DNA of 7,188 nt from AC-69 sp035701505 (GTDB lineage Bacteria; Actinomycetota; UBA4738; HRBIN12). Within the stretch, counting starts at the first letter, position 1; each line of letters begins with the position of its first letter. The stretch covers positions 1 to 7,188 of the forward strand of contig DASSSA010000022.1 in NCBI GenBank assembly GCA_035701505.1, read 5' to 3'. The notes under the pieces were generated by a model. The model searched no databases. It was given only the letters and a program-made list of their open reading frames with translations, and had not been told where the DNA came from. The position numbers and the translations under genes are program-made. This document shows, one piece after another, positions 5,055-7,188 of the stretch.

Positions 5055-7187
5055 ATGGAATCGGTCCGAAAGCTGACGAGCTCCCGCATGAGTCGGGTCG
5101 GATGGGCCCTGACCATCGTGGCCCTGGCCGGCGCGATGGCCCTCTCGTTCGTGTTCGCCTACAGCTCGGTGGGGGACCAGCAGCGGGCGGCCCAGGCACG
5201 GGCGGTGGCCGCCACCACGAAGAAGCCCTTCTCGGAACTCACCGCGACCCAGGTGTCGAAGCCGATCGAGGGAGACTCTTCCAAGGAGCTCCTGAAGGAC
5301 GTCAGGGACCACGTCCTGAAGGACGATCGGGTCCTCCGCGTCCGCATCTTCAACCTCAACGGCACGCTGGTGTTCTCCACCGACGCCGGCGACAGGAGCG
5401 GCGTGGCCCAGATCGGGAGCCAGCAGTTTCGGACGGGGTCCTCGGGCGGCGTCGCGAGCGTCATCACCGAACCCGAGGCGGCGGTGCCGAGCGGGTTGGC
5501 CGGGTCGAGCGAGCGCCTGTACGTGACCTTCGCTGCGCTCCGGCTGCAGAGCCAGCCCAAAGCAGCGGCGGTGGTCGAGGTGGACCAGCAGTACGCGGCC
5601 ATCGAGGCCGCCGCGTACCAGCTGTGGAGGCCGATCCAGCTGGTCATCGGCGTTCTGATCCTCATCGCGCTCCTCATGCTGGTCGCCTCGGTGTTGTCCT
5701 GGCGCGGGCGACGATTCGCGGTCTCACCTAAGGACGGGGCCCGACCGGCACCGGGATTCGCCCAGGGCGGATCCACCCGAGCACAGAAGGACCTGGAGAA
5801 GAGGCTGGAGGCGGTAGAGGAGTCGCTCCGCACGGCCGAACAGCGCGCGGGCGCTTCGGAGCGGGAGAAGCGACAGATCGCGGAGCGGCTTGTCACGGCC
5901 CAGGAGCAGCTGGAGCTCATGACGGCGGCGGCGAAATCCCCGAAGCCGGCCAAGGGGGGCGACGAGGCGGTGTCCGGGCGCCTGGCCGAGCTGGAGGCCG
6001 AGCGGGACCGGATGACCGCCGAGGTGACGCGCCTGGAGCGCGAGCTCGAAGAGCGAGGCTCCGCACCGGCGGGCGAGGGCGGTACCTCTCCGTCGAGCGC
6101 CGAAACGGAGGTCCAAGAGCGGGTGGCCGAGCTCGAGGCGGCACTGGCGGACGCCAACGCCAAGGCCGCATCGTTCGAGTCGGCGGCTCGGCAGCTCGAG
6201 GAGGAGCGCAAGGTGGCCTCCGCGGAGTTGGACCGGGCGAAGGAGGAGATCGCCGGCCAGAAGAGCCGGAAAGGCTCGAAGTCGAAGGACACGGGATCGC
6301 ACGCCGAGGCCGAGCAGATGGCCAAGGCCGAGGAGCGGGCTCAGCAGGCCGAGGAGCGAGCTCAGCAGGCCGAGGAGCTCACCCGTCACGCCGAGGAGCA
6401 GGCCAAACGGGCCCAGGAGTTGGCGAGCGAATCGGATCAGCGGGCCGGCCAGACGGCAGAGCAGCTGGTGCAAGCGAACGCGCGGATAGAACAGCTTGAG
6501 GCGGGCAGCGCCGAGGTCGAACGTCGGGCCGTTGCGGCCGAGCAACGGGTTGCCCAGTTGGAGGCGGTGACGAAGCAGGCAGAGGAGCGCATGACGCAGC
6601 TCGAGGGGGGGCAGCGGCAGGCCGAACAGCGAGCCGCGCAAGCCGACGTCCGCTTCCGGGAGACCGAAGAGGAACGAACGAGGCTCTCCGAGGAGCTCGA
6701 GCGAGTGCTGGCGGCCGGCTCACCCGCAACTGCTGGAGCAGACGATGGGGAACGCGCGGCCCAACTCGCAGCCAGGGTGGAGGAGCTCGAGTCCCAGCGA
6801 CGCAAAGACGTCGCGGAGCTGCAACGCGTTCAAGAGGCACTGGCCAACACTCAGCACGAGCTGGCGACCGCTTCCAAGCGGCCAAAGGTCGAATCGAGCG
6901 TGCGTCCGTTGCAGGCCGTGGAAGAAATGGCGGAAGCCCCGGCGAAAGGGACTCCGGGTGTCGGCGCGTCCGAGGAGGAGACGATCGCCACCCGGCTGTC
7001 CCGGGCCAAGGGAAGGAAGCGTGCGGTCGAGCCGGATGCGCCTACCAGGCCCGTGGAGCCTGCAGCACCGGATGAGCCCGCCGCGGCCGCCCCGACCGGG
7101 GGACTCTCACTCAGGGAGCGACTTGCCCGCGCGGCTGCGGCGCGGCATCGCCTCTCCGGCAGTGAGGACGAGGCCCAGGAGCGCTAG
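5055..7187 (+). CDS. Two-TM protein with cache-like sensor and long cytoplasmic coiled coil
   Basis: The 710-residue protein has a short basic N-terminus, TM1 at about 15-36, an external domain of about 155 residues, TM2 at about 194-216, and then only cytoplasmic sequence. The external part contains RIFNLNGTLVFSTD (97-110), typical of cache/PAS-like sensor domains of actinobacterial histidine kinases and cyclases. Further features are a later YVTFAALR strand and EVDQQYAAIEAA just before TM2. From about 242 to 605 the sequence is Glu/Ala/Arg/Gln heptads, a long coiled coil. The last 100 residues are Pro/Ala-rich with two basic motifs (647-656 and 689-699). No HAMP, kinase, cyclase, GGDEF or methyl-accepting domain is recognisable. 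ATG 5055 is chosen; GTG 5049 is equally possible because GAGG (5040-5043) is better spaced to it. The first 26 residues of the longest frame look untranslated. Membrane sensor-scaffold is my inference; an ezrin-like or polar scaffold protein is the alternative. Confidence 0.88.
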   Translation: MESVRKLTSSRMSRVGWALTIVALAGAMALSFVFAYSSVGDQQRAAQARAVAATTKKPFSELTATQVSKPIEGDSSKELLKDVRDHVLKDDRVLRVRIFNLNGTLVFSTDAGDRSGVAQIGSQQFRTGSSGGVASVITEPEAAVPSGLAGSSERLYVTFAALRLQSQPKAAAVVEVDQQYAAIEAAAYQLWRPIQLVIGVLILIALLMLVASVLSWRGRRFAVSPKDGARPAPGFAQGGSTRAQKDLEKRLEAVEESLRTAEQRAGASEREKRQIAERLVTAQEQLELMTAAAKSPKPAKGGDEAVSGRLAELEAERDRMTAEVTRLERELEERGSAPAGEGGTSPSSAETEVQERVAELEAALADANAKAASFESAARQLEEERKVASAELDRAKEEIAGQKSRKGSKSKDTGSHAEAEQMAKAEERAQQAEERAQQAEELTRHAEEQAKRAQELASESDQRAGQTAEQLVQANARIEQLEAGSAEVERRAVAAEQRVAQLEAVTKQAEERMTQLEGGQRQAEQRAAQADVRFRETEEERTRLSEELERVLAAGSPATAGADDGERAAQLAARVEELESQRRKDVAELQRVQEALANTQHELATASKRPKVESSVRPLQAVEEMAEAPAKGTPGVGASEEETIATRLSRAKGRKRAVEPDAPTRPVEPAAPDEPAAAAPTGGLSLRERLARAAAARHRLSGSEDEAQER
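6309..6413 (+). repeat. 21-bp tandem repeat encoding coiled-coil heptads
   Basis: Units 6330-6350 and 6351-6371 are nearly identical, differing at one base, and each encodes EERAQQA. They are followed by diverged copies 6372-6392 (EELTRHA) and 6393-6413 (EEQAKRA) and preceded by a degenerate one (6309-6329). The period is seven codons, so duplication keeps the coiled-coil register. The near-identity of the first two suggests a recent duplication. Confidence 0.85.
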
Positions 7188-7188
7188 G

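Noticed and set aside
5159..6325. 388-residue minus-strand ORF opposite the sensor/coiled-coil gene
   Set aside because: It is Ser/Ala/Arg-rich antisense of a coiled coil, with no family signal. The plus-strand frame has clear TM helices and heptads.

Overview
The window is high-GC bacterial DNA. Its gene content (DivIVA-like coiled-coil protein, DUF1345 membrane protein, DUF2268 peptidase, ABM-fold enzyme, cache-like extracytoplasmic sensor) and frequent GTG starts suggest an actinobacterium or a close relative, possibly uncultured. No lineage marker fixes the genus. I see no CRISPR array, insertion sequence, rRNA gene or obvious prophage block.

Layout. Bases 3-134 hold the C-terminal end of a probable membrane protein cut by the window edge. 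A small TTG-start ORF (171-359) follows, with a lipobox-like N-terminus and what looks like half of a PASTA domain. It converges on a leftward gene (391-1479) for a 362-residue DivIVA-like coiled-coil protein with a strong Shine-Dalgarno and a weak candidate promoter at 1517-1545. A small possible ORF (1709-1852, +) overlaps tail-to-tail a clear Amidase_2 / AmpD-T7-lysozyme-type N-acetylmuramoyl-L-alanine amidase (1786-2415, -). A complete tRNA-Ala(UGC) with encoded CCA lies at 2564-2639, abutting a 9-bp inverted repeat.

The right half is all rightward. It holds an ABM-like small protein (2878-3222) and, 20 bp on, an exported DUF2268-type putative zinc peptidase with HELNH and a downstream Glu (3243-4082). 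Then come a DUF1345 integral membrane protein (4253-4927), a GC-rich hairpin resembling a terminator (4938-4956), and a 710-residue two-TM protein (5055-7187). That last protein has a cache-like external domain and a ~360-residue cytoplasmic coiled coil but no recognisable catalytic output domain.

Functionally the window leans toward the cell envelope: a peptidoglycan amidase, a putative polar-growth/division scaffold, a PASTA-like remnant, and a membrane-anchored sensor with a long coiled coil. The most interesting object is the 5055-7187 protein, which looks like a sensor wired to a scaffold rather than to a kinase or cyclase. Whether it works with the DivIVA-like protein is inference only; the two genes are not in one operon.
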